Below are positions 37,899 to 46,828 of a DNA stretch of 64,000 nucleotides, one piece after another. Both the position numbers and the translations under genes were made by a program. The stretch is from Candidatus Gastranaerophilales bacterium. GTDB taxonomy: Bacteria; Cyanobacteriota; Vampirovibrionia; Gastranaerophilales; Gastranaerophilaceae. The notes under the pieces were generated by a model, which was not told the origin of the DNA, did no database searches, and saw only the letters and a program-made list of their open reading frames with translations. The stretch is from positions 1 through 64,000 of the forward strand of contig CALUUI010000007.1 of the NCBI GenBank assembly GCA_944323925.1, in the 5' to 3' direction. How positions within the stretch are numbered: position 1 is the first letter of the stretch; every line of letters begins with the position of its first letter.

Positions 37899-40409
37899 AT
37901 GCCAAAAAATGATGTGTATTTGACCATCCACGGTCACTTTTACCAACCACCTAGGGAAAATCCCTGGTTAGAAGCCATTGAGTTACAAGAAAGTGCAGCT
38001 CCTTGTCACGATTGGAACGAAAGAGTCTGTAAAGAATGTTATAATCCAAACTCGGTATCTAAAATTGTTGACAGTAAAAACAGAATTTTAGATGTAGTAA
38101 ACAACTATGAATATATGAGTTTTAACTTTGGTCCAACCTTATTATCTTGGATGGAAGAACATGCACCTTTAACCTATGAAAGAATAATAAAAGCTGATAT
38201 CACAAGTAGTAAAAAGCATAGCGGGCATGGAAATGCTATAGCACAAGTTTATAACCACATGATTATGCCTCTTGCAAACGAGAGAGATAAGCAAACTCAA
38301 GTAAAATGGGGCATAAAAGATTTTGAATATCGTTTCGGACATCTTCCTGAAGGGATGTGGCTTGCTGAAACGGCAGTTGATGATGATACTCTAAGAGTTC
38401 TGGCTGAAAATGGAATAAAGTTTACTATACTATCACCTTTTCAAGCTCAAAAAATAAAAAAAGAAAGTGATAAAGATTGGATTGATGTAAGTTGGGGAAA
38501 CATTGACCCTGCAAGATCTTACAGATATTACATTAAATCAGCTCCAGGTAAATACATAGATTTATTCTTCTATGACGGAGCTATTTCAAGGTCAGTTGCA
38601 TTTGATGAACTGCTTAAAGATGGCAACAAATTTGTTCGAAGACTAGTTGATGGAATTTCTGATTTGAGAGATTACCCGCAGCTAGTTAATATCGCAACAG
38701 ATGGTGAAAGCTATGGTCACCACACAAAATTTGGTGATATGGGGCTTTCATACGCTTATAAGCTAAAAGTAAAAGATGCAGGATTCAAAGTTACAAATTA
38801 TGGCGAATACTTGGAAAAGCATAAAAGTAATTGGGTTGTAGATATTAAACCAGTATCATCCTGGAGCTGTTTTCACGGTGTTGGCAGATGGTGTGAAGAT
38901 TGTGGCTGTTCAACAGGGGGACATCCGGGATGGAATCAAAAATGGAGAAAACCGCTTAGAGATGCTCTCGATTATTTAAGAGATGAAACTGTTACAATTT
39001 ATAAAAATCATGCGAAAAAATACTTTAAAGACCCAAATGAAGCTAGAAATAACTATATCAATGTTATTTTAGACAGAAGCGAAACTAATGTTAAAAAATT
39101 TCAAGAGCAATATTTTCTTCCAGACTTAGATCACGATATGAAGGTCAAAGGAATGAAATTACTTGAGATTCAACGACATGCAATGTTAATGTATACAAGC
39201 TGCGGCTGGTTTTTCTCTGAGATTTCTGGTATTGAAACCGTACAAATAATGAAATATGCAGCCAGAGTTTTACAATTACTAAAAGTATTCAGTAAAAAGG
39301 ATTTTGAAACTCCATTTTTAGAAATTTTATCTAATGCAAAAAGTAATATTCCTGAATTCGGAAATGGCAAAGATATATTTGAAAAATTTGTAAGGCCTTC
39401 AATTGTAACTCCTAAACAAATTGTTAGTCTTTGGGCTGTATCGTCTATGTATAGGGACGTAGATGATGAAGAAATTGTTTACAGTTACAAAATCAAACAA
39501 AACTCTTACAAAAAAATATCAAAAGCTGATTCGCAATTATTAATCGGAAATATAGAAATTGAATCCCAAATTACAAGGGAAAAATTAAACATGATATTTG
39601 CGTTATTACAATTTTCTGATGGGGATTTTCATTGTGCAATATCCGGTTATACTGATGACTTTACTGATATTAGGAAAGAGCTTATAAAAACATATTTAAC
39701 TTCTCCGGTAACTGAAATTTTAAGATTAATTGATAAGTATTTTGGAGAAGAATATTTTACACTTAAGGACATCTTTATAGAAGCAAGGAAGAAATTATTA
39801 GAAACATTGCTCAAAGATAGACTTGAATCAATATCCAATACTTATGAAAACCTTTATAATGAAGGCAAAGGTTCAATTTATCAACTTCAAGCTCTTGGTC
39901 TTGAACCACCACTAGAATTTAAAATTGTTGCGCAATATGTACTTGCAAAACAATTCAATGCTCTTTTTGAGAATACTAAATACCCGACATTTGAGTCCAT
40001 ACAAAAAGCTATGGATATAAATTTTGAGTGCAAACAGTTAAGTATACAAATAGATAAAACAAATACAAACAGGATTTTTTCTAAAAAAGTTGCACAAAGT
40101 GTAGGGAGATTAGCATATTCTTTGGAAATACAACAGGCTGAAGCGACCTTAGAACTTTTAAGTTACATTGGGGATCTAGAGTTACAGGTCGATATTTCGG
40201 ATGCTCAAAGTATTTATTTTAGTAAAATAGTAAGTTCTTTTGACGAAATATTATCGCATATTGATTACACTCTTGATAAAGACTTCATTAGTATGCTTTT
40301 TGAAGTAGGGAAAAAATTAAATATTAATACAGAATTTTATGAACAAATGTTCAATAAAGCTCTTTTAAGCGCAATTAACGGAGAAACTGAAGAGGAGGAA
40401 AATAAATGA
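37899..40409 (+). CDS. Glycoside hydrolase family 57 protein with DUF3536
   Basis: An 836-residue cytoplasmic enzyme of the GH57 alpha-glucanase/transferase family. The N-terminal YLTIHGHFYQPPRENPW and LPEGMWLAETAVDDD motifs are diagnostic, E157 being the likely catalytic nucleophile. ATDGESYGHH, around residue 268, holds the candidate acid/base aspartate. A CxDCGCSTGGHPGWNQKWR segment and the long helical C-terminus correspond to DUF3536. The probable substrate is an alpha-glucan such as glycogen, but the specificity is unknown for this subfamily. GGAGAT precedes the ATG. The stop overlaps the OmpH-like gene by 4 bases. Confidence 0.9.
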   Translation: MPKNDVYLTIHGHFYQPPRENPWLEAIELQESAAPCHDWNERVCKECYNPNSVSKIVDSKNRILDVVNNYEYMSFNFGPTLLSWMEEHAPLTYERIIKADITSSKKHSGHGNAIAQVYNHMIMPLANERDKQTQVKWGIKDFEYRFGHLPEGMWLAETAVDDDTLRVLAENGIKFTILSPFQAQKIKKESDKDWIDVSWGNIDPARSYRYYIKSAPGKYIDLFFYDGAISRSVAFDELLKDGNKFVRRLVDGISDLRDYPQLVNIATDGESYGHHTKFGDMGLSYAYKLKVKDAGFKVTNYGEYLEKHKSNWVVDIKPVSSWSCFHGVGRWCEDCGCSTGGHPGWNQKWRKPLRDALDYLRDETVTIYKNHAKKYFKDPNEARNNYINVILDRSETNVKKFQEQYFLPDLDHDMKVKGMKLLEIQRHAMLMYTSCGWFFSEISGIETVQIMKYAARVLQLLKVFSKKDFETPFLEILSNAKSNIPEFGNGKDIFEKFVRPSIVTPKQIVSLWAVSSMYRDVDDEEIVYSYKIKQNSYKKISKADSQLLIGNIEIESQITREKLNMIFALLQFSDGDFHCAISGYTDDFTDIRKELIKTYLTSPVTEILRLIDKYFGEEYFTLKDIFIEARKKLLETLLKDRLESISNTYENLYNEGKGSIYQLQALGLEPPLEFKIVAQYVLAKQFNALFENTKYPTFESIQKAMDINFECKQLSIQIDKTNTNRIFSKKVAQSVGRLAYSLEIQQAEATLELLSYIGDLELQVDISDAQSIYFSKIVSSFDEILSHIDYTLDKDFISMLFEVGKKLNINTEFYEQMFNKALLSAINGETEEEENK

Positions 40410-40879
40410 AAAAGAGTTTAGTAAAAATATTTGTAGCTTGCTTTGCTATTGGCTTAGGAATTGGTATTGGTGCAAACAATATGGCTATCTCTGACATTCC
40501 TAGCAACTTTAGAATAGCAGTTGTAGACGTAGCAAAAATTGTATCAAACTCTCAACAAGTTAAAGCTCTAAAAGATGAACAACTTAGAAACAAAGCAGAA
40601 CTTGAAAAATATATTGCAACAGCAAGAGCTGATGTTGATAAACAAACTGATGCTTTAAAGAAAAAACAATTAACAGATAGATATGACAAAGAACTAAATG
40701 CAAGAAGAAAAACTATGCAAATGTCATATAACCAAAAACTTAAAAAAATCGAAGACAATATTAATTCAGTTATAGCTCAAAGAGCAAAAGCTGAAGGTTA
40801 TAATATGATATTATCAAAAAGCTCTGTATTATACGGTGGAACGGATATTACAACATCAATCAGCCAATACGTAAGATAA
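40406..40879 (+). CDS. OmpH/Skp-family periplasmic chaperone
   Basis: A 157-residue protein with an N-terminal signal or anchor (KSLVKIFVACFAIGLGIGIG). The mature part fits the OmpH/Skp fold: the strand FRIAVVDVAKIV, a long charged coiled coil (about 50-130), and a final strand GYNMILSKSSVLYGGTDIT. The family holds unfolded outer-membrane proteins in the periplasm, which implies a Gram-negative-type envelope. GAGGAGG precedes the ATG. It overlaps the GH57 gene by 4 bases (ATGA), an unexpected partner. Confidence 0.88.
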   Translation: MKKSLVKIFVACFAIGLGIGIGANNMAISDIPSNFRIAVVDVAKIVSNSQQVKALKDEQLRNKAELEKYIATARADVDKQTDALKKKQLTDRYDKELNARRKTMQMSYNQKLKKIEDNINSVIAQRAKAEGYNMILSKSSVLYGGTDITTSISQYVR

Positions 40880-40902
40880 TATTAGGTAGATTTATAATTT
40901 AT

Positions 40903-40930
40903 AAAGCAGTCATTATCTAATGACTGCTTT
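40903..40930. terminator. Bidirectional terminator after the OmpH gene
   Basis: A 13-bp inverted repeat (40903-40915 with 40918-40930) around a very tight loop, with T-rich flank. It overlaps the last codons of the convergent GH77-like gene. Confidence 0.8.
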
Positions 40931-42950
40931 TATTTTTTATTTCTCCAGTTTTTCTCATAAATAATATTAATGCAGTTAAACACAATAAAGCACCCGAGCA
41001 AATCATAACCTTAAATTTATTATTTTTAGCAATAGCATTAATTTCCGGTTCCTGAATAATTTTGTTATATTTTTGTATTTTACTAAACAACTCAGGATAC
41101 TTTTTATCTAGCCCAAGGACTTTAAAGCGTTTTTCATAAATATCAAACATATTCACCCCAAAGCCTTTAGAAACAGCATTATTATATTCTTTCAAATAAT
41201 CACTGGAAATTCTATAACGATAATTTTTTATTCCGTTAAAATCCTGAGAATCTAATATATCACTACGTCCTAAAACATCCATATAATAAAACATAGAATT
41301 TGGACTAACAAAGGCTTCTGCCGCTTTAACTTTTGCAAATTCTGTCGGACTATTAATTAATTCCTCTATAGGAATATTATACTTCTCTGATAAAATCTCA
41401 GCTTGAACCATCTTTAATGAATACAAATCGTGATATCTTCTAGTTAGATTTTCAGAAAGCTCAAAACTAGATTTTAGTCTGTTAATATCACAACCAAATG
41501 TATCAGAAAGAATTTTATATTTTTCATCTGGCTCAACTTTTGAAAAATCAAGCTCTTTAATCTCTGCAAAAACTTTAATAGGTAAAACATCTTGATTTCC
41601 TAAACCTACAAGCAAAGATTCTTTTGGAAAATCGAAAAAATTAACAAATGCAGGAGTATGTCCCCACTGTCTACTCATATATTGCATAGAGTAAACTTTT
41701 GTTCTGTTTTTTATAAATTCTCGATTAAATTTATCTAAGGGGAAATCTTCTCCACTTGCCTCAAACTCATATATTAAATTTTTTAAATCGAAATCTCTAC
41801 CTTTAACAGAAAGCACAGTATTCTCTATCATTCTTAAAATTGCGTCAGTTTTCAAGTGCCTATGCTCAGTTTTACCGGTATTTAAATCTTTAATTGCGGG
41901 ATTCAAATATGCCCAAGCGACATCAAACCGTATAGAATCGTACCTTTTTGCAAACAATTCAACTTTCCTTTTTAAGAGTTTAGCAGCAGGAGAATTAGCA
42001 TCCCAAATTGAATCATAATCCAGAGCTGGTAAGCCCCAACCGATAGATTTATCTTTCACAAATGCCTTTGGGAAAGCAAATTTTTCTGCTTCACTGAAAC
42101 CAATTAAACAATCTCCTGTAAGTTTTAAACCTAAATTATTTAATTTTTCTTTCGATTTTGCAAGAACTTTTTCAGCCATAAATTGCTTAAACTTAAAGAA
42201 TTCTATTTCTTCTTGTCCCTCAGACATTATCTGTTTTAATCTATTTTCTTTAAATGAAGAATTGTAATCAGGATTAAACAGATTTCGATCTAACTCTGTC
42301 CAGTATTTTGAATTATTTTTATACTTATTCACTAAAGCATCATAAACTCCCATGGGTTCAAGCCAATCAGCATTATTAAGACAATAAGTTTTAAACTTTT
42401 GCATCAAACCAGAATTTTTATCAAGGTTTTGAAAATTTAAAAACGCCTTTCGCAAAACCCGCTCAAAAGGAGAATCCTTTGTAACAAATTTTTCAAAATT
42501 AACAAATTTCTGATTTTCAAAAGAATTATTTAGCTCATATAGTGAATTAATATCCCCTTTTGATAATAACTTACCAAAATCCTCCTGCAATAATACTTCA
42601 GGCGGAATAATATGAGCTCCAAGAGACAATGCAGTTCCCGAATAAGGACAACAAAAACCACTTCTTTTAGAGACATAATACTCACCTTGAGGATGAACCT
42701 CAACAGCCGTAATACCTAAGAGAGTCTTAATATCATTCAAAAACTTCATACCCATATCTGAAAGCAAATACCCAATCCCCATATCTTTTTCAGGTTTAAC
42801 CGGCAAGCAAGGGTCGTGAACTATTAAAATATTTTGTCCTGTATGTCCCAAAGCCGTCTGTATTTTAGGGTGCAAACCGTTTACATCCTTCGCTTCAGAA
42901 GATGTTAAACGACGCTGAAAATTTAAATTATTAATACAATTGACTCGCAT
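40917..42950 (-). CDS. GH77-like 4-alpha-glucanotransferase with C-terminal membrane anchor
   Basis: A 677-residue protein with a divergent amylomaltase (MalQ) layout. The segments are SGTALSLGAHIIPPEVL, then KFKQFMAEKVLAKSKEKLNNLGLKLTGD (shown in part), and GWGLPALDY. RFDVAWAYLNP puts the presumed nucleophile at D343, YEFEASGED gives the presumed acid/base at E395, and GNQDVLP gives the presumed third carboxylate at D454. The spacings of 52 and 59 residues are close to those in Thermus amylomaltase. Two features are unusual: an N-terminal NFQRRLTSSEAKD motif shared with the 33144 protein, and a single hydrophobic helix at the C-terminus (about 647-664). The start has AGG 7 bases upstream. 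Confidence 0.72.
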   Translation of the reverse strand: MRVNCINNLNFQRRLTSSEAKDVNGLHPKIQTALGHTGQNILIVHDPCLPVKPEKDMGIGYLLSDMGMKFLNDIKTLLGITAVEVHPQGEYYVSKRSGFCCPYSGTALSLGAHIIPPEVLLQEDFGKLLSKGDINSLYELNNSFENQKFVNFEKFVTKDSPFERVLRKAFLNFQNLDKNSGLMQKFKTYCLNNADWLEPMGVYDALVNKYKNNSKYWTELDRNLFNPDYNSSFKENRLKQIMSEGQEEIEFFKFKQFMAEKVLAKSKEKLNNLGLKLTGDCLIGFSEAEKFAFPKAFVKDKSIGWGLPALDYDSIWDANSPAAKLLKRKVELFAKRYDSIRFDVAWAYLNPAIKDLNTGKTEHRHLKTDAILRMIENTVLSVKGRDFDLKNLIYEFEASGEDFPLDKFNREFIKNRTKVYSMQYMSRQWGHTPAFVNFFDFPKESLLVGLGNQDVLPIKVFAEIKELDFSKVEPDEKYKILSDTFGCDINRLKSSFELSENLTRRYHDLYSLKMVQAEILSEKYNIPIEELINSPTEFAKVKAAEAFVSPNSMFYYMDVLGRSDILDSQDFNGIKNYRYRISSDYLKEYNNAVSKGFGVNMFDIYEKRFKVLGLDKKYPELFSKIQKYNKIIQEPEINAIAKNNKFKVMICSGALLCLTALILFMRKTGEIKNKSSH

Positions 42951-43068
42951 AATAAACCTATAGGATTAAAACAACTAAATAATAAAATTTGTTACTATTT
43001 TAACACAAGGAAACATTTTTTTTAATTAAACGTCTTAATAAGAGGAGAGGAATTAAGGAGGAAAGTAT

Positions 43069-44007
43069 ATGGGATTTCCGTTAAAAAGAATAAATGAGGA
43101 ATACATTTGGGATTATGAATTAGATAATAAAGAAGAAGATGAAATAAAAACCTTCAGTTCAATATTAGATACAGATGATATATTACAAATGTATTTAAAA
43201 GATGTAGGCAGAACAAAAATGCTAAGTCAGGAAGAAGAAATACAACTTGGTAAACTAATTCGAGAAAAGAGAGGAAAAGAGAAAGAAAAAGCGAAACAAA
43301 AATTAGTAAGTGCGAATTTACGATTAGTAGTGAGCATAGCTAAGAAATATACCGGTCATGGTGTATTATTTATGGACCTAGTACAGGAAGGTGCGTTAGG
43401 ATTAATTAGAGCAGCTGAAAAATTTGACTACAAAAAGGGTTATAAATTTTCAACATACGCAACTTGGTGGGTAAAACAAACTATGATACGTGCCATATCT
43501 AACACATCAAGATTAATACGAATTCCTGTACATATGCAGGACAAAATAAGAAAATATAAAAGAGCGTATTCAAATTTCAGCTTTAAAGCAGGAAGGGAAC
43601 CAACTGATGAAGAAATGATGGAGTTAACAGGGTTTGATAAAAAGAAGTTAAAATTAATAAAAAATTCATTAATGAAGGAACCTATAAGTTTAGATACTCC
43701 TGTAACAGAAGACTTAACCGTTGAGGATTATATAACTGACAAGAGTTATAAATCTCCGGAGAATATAACCACAAAAAACATGCTACTAAATGGGATGAAT
43801 GAGTTGATGAGCTACTTAAACAAAAAAGAAAAAGAAATTATTAGTTGCAGATTTGGAATAAACAATGAGGATTATAAAACACTGGAACAAATAGGTCAAA
43901 ATATGGGATACTCAAAAGAACGGATACGGCAATTAGAAACAGGAGCATTGGAAAAACTCCGAGAAACAAATGAATTAAAGCATTTTAAAGACTACATAAG
44001 AGATTAA
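43069..44007 (+). CDS. RNA polymerase sigma-70 family factor (group 1/2, SigA-like)
   Basis: A 312-residue sigma factor. Region 1.2 ([21 protein letters not shown]), region 2 ([19 protein letters not shown] and [18 protein letters not shown]), region 3 and region 4 ([19 protein letters not shown]) are all present. Region 1.1 is absent. The size and region 2.4 fit the group 2 factors that cyanobacteria carry in several copies, although a short primary sigma cannot be excluded. AGGAGG precedes the ATG. The gene stands alone and ends at a strong terminator. Confidence 0.9.
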   Translation: MGFPLKRINEEYIWDYELDNKEEDEIKTFSSILDTDDILQMYLKDVGRTKMLSQEEEIQLGKLIREKRGKEKEKAKQKLVSANLRLVVSIAKKYTGHGVLFMDLVQEGALGLIRAAEKFDYKKGYKFSTYATWWVKQTMIRAISNTSRLIRIPVHMQDKIRKYKRAYSNFSFKAGREPTDEEMMELTGFDKKKLKLIKNSLMKEPISLDTPVTEDLTVEDYITDKSYKSPENITTKNMLLNGMNELMSYLNKKEKEIISCRFGINNEDYKTLEQIGQNMGYSKERIRQLETGALEKLRETNELKHFKDYIRD

Positions 44008-44041
44008 AAAGAGGTGACAAGAGAATTCTTGTCACCTCTTT
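44008..44041. terminator. Terminator after the sigma factor gene
   Basis: A 15-bp perfect stem (44008-44022 with 44027-44041) with a 4-base loop, starting just after the stop codon. It probably also serves the convergent ftsL-like gene. Confidence 0.92.
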
Positions 44042-44058
44042 ATTTTAAATATCAAAAA

Positions 44059-44544
44059 CTAATATCCAACCGACCATTTAAATACGCGCTTTGATTTACG
44101 CTTATTCTGAGAATTAATATCAACAGAGACCTCTGGTGTTTCAATAACCATATCGGCTTTTTGTAAAAAATTATTTTTTTGCATTGTAGCATCAACGTTA
44201 TTAAAAGATTTTAACCTATCTAAATTATTTTGAAGCTCAGTATTTTCATCGTTGAGCAAAATAGTTTGCCTGCTAAGTTCATTAAGTTTCAATTCTGTAG
44301 AAAGAACAAAATAATAACTTGCAAAAGAAACCAAAACAATAACCCCAAGCAAGACACATAAAGTAGTATTAATTTTTTTAATAGCCATATCTCTAACAAA
44401 ATTCTCCTTAGGGAAATACCCCTCAATAACACGATTAAAATCAGGTTTAACCAAAGGATTATCTACAAAAGCCTCTTTGCTACTTAACTTTGTATTAAGT
44501 TTAGACGCTGTAAATAAATCATTATTAGCGAGTGATTGAGCCAA
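44059..44544 (-). CDS. FtsL-like cell division protein
   Basis: A 161-residue bitopic protein. A polar N-terminal cytoplasmic part (about 65 residues) precedes one membrane helix (TTLCVLLGVIVLVSFASYYF) and a periplasmic leucine-zipper coiled coil (LKLNELSRQTILLNDENTEL), then a basic tail. This topology and its place after rsmH are typical of FtsL. The TTG at 44544 lies 5 bases past the rsmH stop with GGGGG upstream. An earlier GTG at 44592 would overlap rsmH by 44 bases and lacks a site. ftsI, the usual next gene, is absent. A terminator follows instead. Confidence 0.72.
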   Translation of the reverse strand: MAQSLANNDLFTASKLNTKLSSKEAFVDNPLVKPDFNRVIEGYFPKENFVRDMAIKKINTTLCVLLGVIVLVSFASYYFVLSTELKLNELSRQTILLNDENTELQNNLDRLKSFNNVDATMQKNNFLQKADMVIETPEVSVDINSQNKRKSKRVFKWSVGY

Positions 44545-44548
44545 TCGA

Positions 44549-45484
44549 CTACCCCCATACTCTAATACATTTAGCCGCCCTAAGTTTAGCACTTCTAGAA
44601 GGCGGATTTACCCTTATCTCCTCATCTGTAGGTAAAATCGGTTTTTTGGTTAACAACTCTATTCTTGGTGGCTTGCAGGTACATATAAGATTATTACACC
44701 TACAATTTTGAGCTTCCCGTTTTAAAATTGTTTTAACCAGCCTATCTTCTAAAGAATGGAAACTTATAACAGAAATTATACCACCTACATCCAATAAATC
44801 CAAGACTTCATTAAGAATTATGTTTACATTTTTTAACTCACCGTTAACTTCAATTCTGATAGCTTGAAACACTCTAGTAGCAGGGTGAATATGCGATTTT
44901 ATCTTAGGTGTAGCATCTACGATAAGATTAGCAAGTTCAAGGGTAGTTTTAATAGGTGAAATTCTTCTCTGCTCGACAATCTTTTTTGCAATTCTTTTAG
45001 AAAACCTTTCTTCCCCATACTCAGAAAATATTCTTACCAAATCATCTTCTTTATAGGAATTAACCACATCATAAGCAGAAAAATCGGCCTGCATGTCAAA
45101 TCTCATATCGAGCGGGGCATCTTTAGAAAAAGAAAAACCACGACTTGCATTTGTAAGTTGATGAAAAGAGGCTCCCAAATCAAGTAGTACTCCACCTGTA
45201 ATTTTCTTAATTCCCATATCGTTTAATACACTTCTTATATTAATATAAGAGGATTTAACAATAGTAAAATTTTTATACCCGCTCAATCTTTTTTTAGCGG
45301 CAGCAATTGCCTCATCATCGATATCGAAAGCAATAAGTTGACCATCAGGTGCAATTTTTTGCAAAAGAAGCTCACTATGCCCACCGCCGCCTAAAGTGCA
45401 ATCAACATAAATTTTCCCTGAAGTTGGCTCAAGTATATTAACTGCCTCATTTTTCATAACTGTATAATGAACAAAATCAGACAT
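44549..45484 (-). CDS. rsmH: 16S rRNA (cytosine(1402)-N(4))-methyltransferase
   Basis: Methylates N4 of C1402 in 16S rRNA using S-adenosylmethionine. The 311-residue protein has the N-terminal HYTVMKNEAV, the SAM motif DCTLGGGGHS, LLDLGASFHQLTNASRGFSF (the family norm is LGVSSPQLD), the helical insert and ISFHSLEDRLVK. A CRCNNLICTC cluster of four cysteines lies near residue 260. The C-terminal NPPSRSAKLRAAK is standard. It begins 3 bases after the PLP-enzyme stop and precedes the ftsL-like gene, the ancestral start of the division cluster. Confidence 0.96.
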   Translation of the reverse strand: MSDFVHYTVMKNEAVNILEPTSGKIYVDCTLGGGGHSELLLQKIAPDGQLIAFDIDDEAIAAAKKRLSGYKNFTIVKSSYINIRSVLNDMGIKKITGGVLLDLGASFHQLTNASRGFSFSKDAPLDMRFDMQADFSAYDVVNSYKEDDLVRIFSEYGEERFSKRIAKKIVEQRRISPIKTTLELANLIVDATPKIKSHIHPATRVFQAIRIEVNGELKNVNIILNEVLDLLDVGGIISVISFHSLEDRLVKTILKREAQNCRCNNLICTCKPPRIELLTKKPILPTDEEIRVNPPSRSAKLRAAKCIRVWG

Positions 45485-45487
45485 TTT

Positions 45488-46702
45488 TTAAATACCCTCT
45501 AAAATACCTTCTAAAACCAGTTTAATATGAGCATAATTTAACCCGCCCTGCATATAAGCAGCATAAGGAGGTCTAAGCGGTCCGTCTGCAGATAGTTCAA
45601 TTGTAGAGCCTTCAATAAAAGTTCCGCCAGCCATAATAACCTTATCTTCATACCCCGGCACATCATCCGGAATAGGTGTAACGTATGAATTTACCGGAGA
45701 AAGTGCTTGGACTGTTTTACAGAAATGTTCTAACGGTTCCTGTTTATCAAAAATAATAGTTTGAATAATATCTGTCCGAATTTCATCATGACGAGGAGTA
45801 GACTTATACCCGATATCTTCAAAGACTTTACTAGCCAATACAGCGCCTTTAACCGCATCAGCAACAACAGAAGGAGCCATAAACAATCCTTGGAAAATCA
45901 ATCTGTGCTGATTTAACATTGCCCCACCTTCTGCGCCTATTCCAGGAGCTGTTAACGCCATAGCCGTCTGCTCAACGTACTCTTTTTTTCCTGCAACATA
46001 TCCGCCTGTTTCAACAATACCACCACCGGGATTTTTAATTAAAGAACCGGCAATTATATCTGCACCCACTTCCAACGGCTCTAGCTTTTCGACAAATTCG
46101 CCGTAACAATTATCAACAAAGCATATGCAATCAGGATTTTTCTTTTTAACAATCTCTACTATTTTCCTAATGGTATCAATACTTAATGATTTTCTGGTTG
46201 AGTATCCTCTTGAACGCTGAATTTCGACCATAGTAACAGTTTTATCAATATTTTTTTCTAATAACTCAAAATCTACTTCTTGCTCTTTTGTAAGAGGTAT
46301 TTCATCATATAAAACGCCATGTCCGATTAAAGATTCCCTTTTTCCGCCCGTAATACCTATAACTTCTTGCATTGTATCGTATGGTTCCCCTGCAACCGAT
46401 ACGAGTTTATCACCATAACGCAAATTTCCAAAGAGAACACAAGACAAAGCATGAGTTCCTGATACAAAATGGTTTCTTGCAATCGCAGCTTCTGCCCTGA
46501 AAACTTGTGCGAAAACCCTGTCTAAAATCTCTTTACCGACATCGTCATGCCCGTATCCTGAAACAGTATAAAAATGCTCAGGTGCTACCTTATTATCAAT
46601 AAACGCCTGTAAAACTTTTTTTTGGTTATAATCTCTTACATCATCAATATATTCAAATTCCTTTACCAAAGATTTTTCAGCCAGTTTTAAATCGTAATTC
46701 AT
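45488..46702 (-). CDS. Methionine gamma-lyase family PLP enzyme (aluminium resistance protein type)
   Basis: A 404-residue fold-type I pyridoxal-phosphate enzyme. VSGTHALSCVLFGNL and VDNCYGEFVE form the cofactor pocket. SLIKNPGGGI contains the lysine that should bind PLP, and GGTFIEGSTIELSADGPLRPPYAAYMQGGL is the family C-terminus (shown in motif form only: GSTIELSADGPLRPPY). This group is annotated as methionine gamma-lyase family or aluminium resistance protein. Its true substrate is uncertain, and in many bacteria it sits near glnR or division genes. I use the ATG at 46702. A TTG eight codons earlier is possible. An extended -10 (TGA-TATCAT) lies upstream. Confidence 0.85.
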   Translation of the reverse strand: MNYDLKLAEKSLVKEFEYIDDVRDYNQKKVLQAFIDNKVAPEHFYTVSGYGHDDVGKEILDRVFAQVFRAEAAIARNHFVSGTHALSCVLFGNLRYGDKLVSVAGEPYDTMQEVIGITGGKRESLIGHGVLYDEIPLTKEQEVDFELLEKNIDKTVTMVEIQRSRGYSTRKSLSIDTIRKIVEIVKKKNPDCICFVDNCYGEFVEKLEPLEVGADIIAGSLIKNPGGGIVETGGYVAGKKEYVEQTAMALTAPGIGAEGGAMLNQHRLIFQGLFMAPSVVADAVKGAVLASKVFEDIGYKSTPRHDEIRTDIIQTIIFDKQEPLEHFCKTVQALSPVNSYVTPIPDDVPGYEDKVIMAGGTFIEGSTIELSADGPLRPPYAAYMQGGLNYAHIKLVLEGILEGI

Positions 46703-46731
46703 ATCCCTAAATTTTAACCTCCACAATTAAA

Positions 46732-46737
46732 ATGATA
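46732..46737 (-). promoter_or_regulatory. -10 box for the PLP-enzyme/rsmH/ftsL operon
   Basis: On the minus strand TGA-TATCAT, an extended -10, lies about 30 bases before the ATG at 46702 and just after the upstream terminator. Confidence 0.45.
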
Positions 46738-46747
46738 TCAAAAATAC

Positions 46748-46780
46748 AAAAAAAAGCGTACCTGAATAAATCCAAGTACG
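46748..46780 (-). terminator. Terminator of the 46829 gene
   Basis: On the minus strand a 10-bp stem with two G-T pairs (46771-46780 with 46757-46766) and a 4-base loop is followed by a run of eight T. Confidence 0.85.
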
Positions 46781-46828
46781 ACTTCGTAATTGTGAGGATA
46801 AATAATTATTTTAAATTTAAAAACTATC

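Noticed and set aside
42991-43008. A possible HLR1-like box before the sigma factor gene (GTTACTAT, TTAACACA)
   Set aside because: Spacing and several positions do not fit the consensus.
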